Positions 7,914-9,144 of a DNA stretch of 9,144 nucleotides are shown here, in pieces. The notes under the pieces were generated by a model. It worked only from the letters and a program-made list of their open reading frames with translations. It ran no database searches and had not been told where the DNA came from. A program made the position numbers and the translations under genes. Each line of letters begins with the position of its first letter. Within the stretch, counting starts at the first letter, position 1. Location: positions 1 through 9,144 of the forward strand of contig JAGDMJ010000105.1 in the NCBI GenBank assembly GCA_017860555.1, given 5' to 3'. Source of the DNA: Bacteroidota bacterium. Its GTDB lineage: Bacteria; Bacteroidota; Ignavibacteria; UBA10030; UBA6906.

Positions 7914-7955
7914 AAGCGGTTGATGACGTACAATGGTACACAGAGTGGACAATCA

Positions 7956-7960
7956 GGGAG
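7956..7960 (+). promoter_or_regulatory. Shine-Dalgarno site that sets the start of the PorV-like gene
   Basis: GGGAG lies 10 nt before ATG 7971. The frame is open back to TTG 7920 and ATG 7923, but those starts have no such site and would add 16-17 polar residues before a clean signal peptide. ATG 7971 is preferred. The same GGGAG word and similar spacing precede the upstream gene at 4617. Confidence 0.65.
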
Positions 7961-7970
7961 TTCATACACT

Positions 7971-9005
7971 ATGAAGAAGATCAATCACATGTGTGCCGTC
8001 ATGCTGCTGTTGGCTCTGACGGCAGGCGTTGCCGAAGCCGGCTCGGGCAACCGCGCCGGAACGAATGGTGCTGCGGAGCTTCTGATTCCTGTGGGGACCC
8101 GCTTTATCGGTATGGGAGGCGCGGGGACGGCGATGGCGACAGGTGTGGAAGCTCTTTATTACAACCCCGCCGGTGCTGCGCGGATGAACAATTCGGTGGA
8201 CGTATACATTTCGCACATGAGCTACATTGCGGATATCGGGGTGGATTACGGCGCGGTCTCAGCCAACATCGAGGGCTTCGGTGTTCTGTCGCTTGCGCTG
8301 AAATCCCTTTCCATCGGCGATATCCCGGTTACGACCACTCAAAATCCGGACGGGACGGGCCAGAAATTCAGCCCGCAGTTCTTCACGCTCGGACTCACAT
8401 ATTCACGTCAGTTGAGTGATCGCGTGTCGGTGGGGCTTACTACCAATCTGATCTCCGAACATATGGGAGATGTGAGTGCGACCGGGGTAGGATTCAACAT
8501 AGGGGTTGTCTATGCCAATCTCGGCAGCATTGACGGCCTCGATATCGGCATTGCCGTGAAGAACATCGGCGAGCAAATGACCTTTGAAGGATCGGGGCTG
8601 CTCACTCAGGCCACGGTGGAAGGACAGAATCGCCCGCCGCAATACTATCAGATCCAGGCGGCATCGTTTGAGCTTCCGTCTTCCATTGAATTCGGCATGG
8701 GTTACCGTCGGTCATTCGCCGGGGATAACTCCATTCGTATCTCCGGCGGGTTCCAGAGCCAGAACTTTTCAGACGATGAGTATCTGGTGGGGGTAGAATA
8801 TGCCTACCAGGATCTCTTCTTTCTGCGTGGGGGGTATGATTTTGCGCAACAGAGTTCCGCGGACCGGGAATACATCTTTGGCCCGAGCTTCGGTGCCGGT
8901 ATCCACTCGGCGGTGGGCTCCGTTGACCTCACGTTTGACTATGCGTTCCGCTCGGTGAATGTGTTCAACGGCAACCACGTGTTCTCCGTCATGCTCGGCT
9001 TCTGA
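7971..9005 (+). CDS. PorV/PorQ-family outer-membrane beta-barrel protein
   Basis: A 344-residue outer-membrane protein. The signal peptide is residues 1-23 (MKKINHM, a hydrophobic core, then GVAEA). The mature N-terminus carries the family hallmark: AAELLIPVGTRFIGMGGAGTA (34-54) followed by EALYYNPAGAA (60-70). Amphipathic beta strands follow to the end, closing with HVFSVMLGF and its terminal Phe. Known PorV is a FadL-like barrel of the type IX secretion system that carries cargo, recognised by its C-terminal domain, to the cell-surface attachment complex. PorQ is a related component. The protein is somewhat shorter than Porphyromonas PorV, as I remember that protein. It sits 57 nt after a gene whose product ends in a T9SS-like sorting domain, so a job in exporting or anchoring that product is plausible. 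FCB genomes often carry several paralogues, so it need not be the main PorV. Other T9SS genes are not in the window. Confidence 0.9.
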   Translation: MKKINHMCAVMLLLALTAGVAEAGSGNRAGTNGAAELLIPVGTRFIGMGGAGTAMATGVEALYYNPAGAARMNNSVDVYISHMSYIADIGVDYGAVSANIEGFGVLSLALKSLSIGDIPVTTTQNPDGTGQKFSPQFFTLGLTYSRQLSDRVSVGLTTNLISEHMGDVSATGVGFNIGVVYANLGSIDGLDIGIAVKNIGEQMTFEGSGLLTQATVEGQNRPPQYYQIQAASFELPSSIEFGMGYRRSFAGDNSIRISGGFQSQNFSDDEYLVGVEYAYQDLFFLRGGYDFAQQSSADREYIFGPSFGAGIHSAVGSVDLTFDYAFRSVNVFNGNHVFSVMLGF

Positions 9006-9021
9006 AGGCGTTACCTGCTTC

Positions 9022-9052
9022 GCCCCGTTCCGTGCCTGGCACGGAACGGGGC
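9022..9052 (+). terminator. Strong hairpin ending the receptor operon
   Basis: GCCCCGTTCCGTGC (9022-9035) and GCACGGAACGGGGC (9039-9052) are perfect reverse complements, giving a 14-bp GC-rich stem with a 3-nt loop (CTG). It starts 17 nt after the stop codon of the PorV-like gene. Position and strength fit an intrinsic terminator or a 3'-end-stabilising structure, but the sequence after it (TCCGATTG) lacks a T run. No T run follows on the opposite strand either. Confidence 0.75.
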
Positions 9053-9063
9053 TCCGATTGCAG

Positions 9064-9083
9064 GGTGTGCGGGACTGCACACC
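9064..9083 (+). other. Second small hairpin downstream of the operon
   Basis: GGTGTGC (9064-9070) pairs perfectly with GCACACC (9077-9083) around a 6-nt loop, 11 nt after the main terminator stem. TGCAG (9059-9063) and CTGCA (9075-9079) offer a weaker alternative pairing. It may back up termination. The remaining sequence to 9144 shows no gene. Confidence 0.35.
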
Positions 9084-9144
9084 AGAGGGGCCCGGCTGGG
9101 GCATTCTCCCGCTTCCTGCGGTCTGTGGCGCTCTCCCTTTTCCA

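Noticed and set aside
7119..7952. Long open frame on the minus strand (277 codons) opposite the secreted-protein gene.
   Set aside because: It lies opposite a gene with a clear family architecture, has no signal, domain or ribosome-site support, and its composition (Arg/His-rich) is typical of an antisense shadow. The same applies to minus-strand frames at 461-1102 and 3802-4464.
1..9144. Mobile elements, CRISPR arrays, tRNA or rRNA genes, toxin-antitoxin or phage-defence genes.
   Set aside because: No transposase, integrase, regularly spaced repeats, structural RNA or defence motifs were seen on either strand.

Overview
The window looks like chromosomal DNA from a Gram-negative bacterium of the FCB group. 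Ignavibacteria, Kapabacteria or KSB1-like lineages fit better than classic gut Bacteroidetes. The reasons are the combination of a TonB-dependent receptor carrying an N-terminal carboxypeptidase-regulatory-like domain, a very large exported protein ending in a type IX secretion (T9SS) type A-like C-terminal domain, a PorV/PorQ-family outer-membrane protein, and moderately GC-rich codon use. The placement is inferred from family recognition, not from a search. All genes lie on the + strand and are densely packed.

Left part (1-1249): the 3' end of a LytS/YehU-type sensor histidine kinase gene, cut by the window edge, overlaps by 38 nt the start of a complete LytTR-type response regulator gene. 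Together they form a two-component system. A 341-nt gap follows (1250-1590). It has no gene but contains several weak hairpins, a repeated GTTGTCT word and a polypyrimidine tract, and it probably separates two transcription units.

Right part (1591-9005): three genes in a likely operon, with gaps of 20 and 57 nt. They encode a non-SusC TonB-dependent receptor (1001 aa), a 1098-aa secreted multidomain protein of unknown function with a T9SS-like C-terminal domain, and a 344-aa PorV/PorQ-like beta-barrel. A perfect 14-bp hairpin 17 nt after the last stop probably ends the operon. The final 90 or so bases hold one small hairpin and no gene.

Working model (inference): the receptor and the secreted protein act together at the cell surface, analogous in gene order but not in sequence to a SusC/SusD pair. 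The PorV-like protein would help export or attach the secreted partner through T9SS. The neighbouring LytS/LytTR pair may or may not control the operon; nothing in the sequence proves it. The genes look intact. I see no mobile element, CRISPR array, tRNA or rRNA. The least understood part is the secreted protein and its association with a receptor and its own PorV paralogue.
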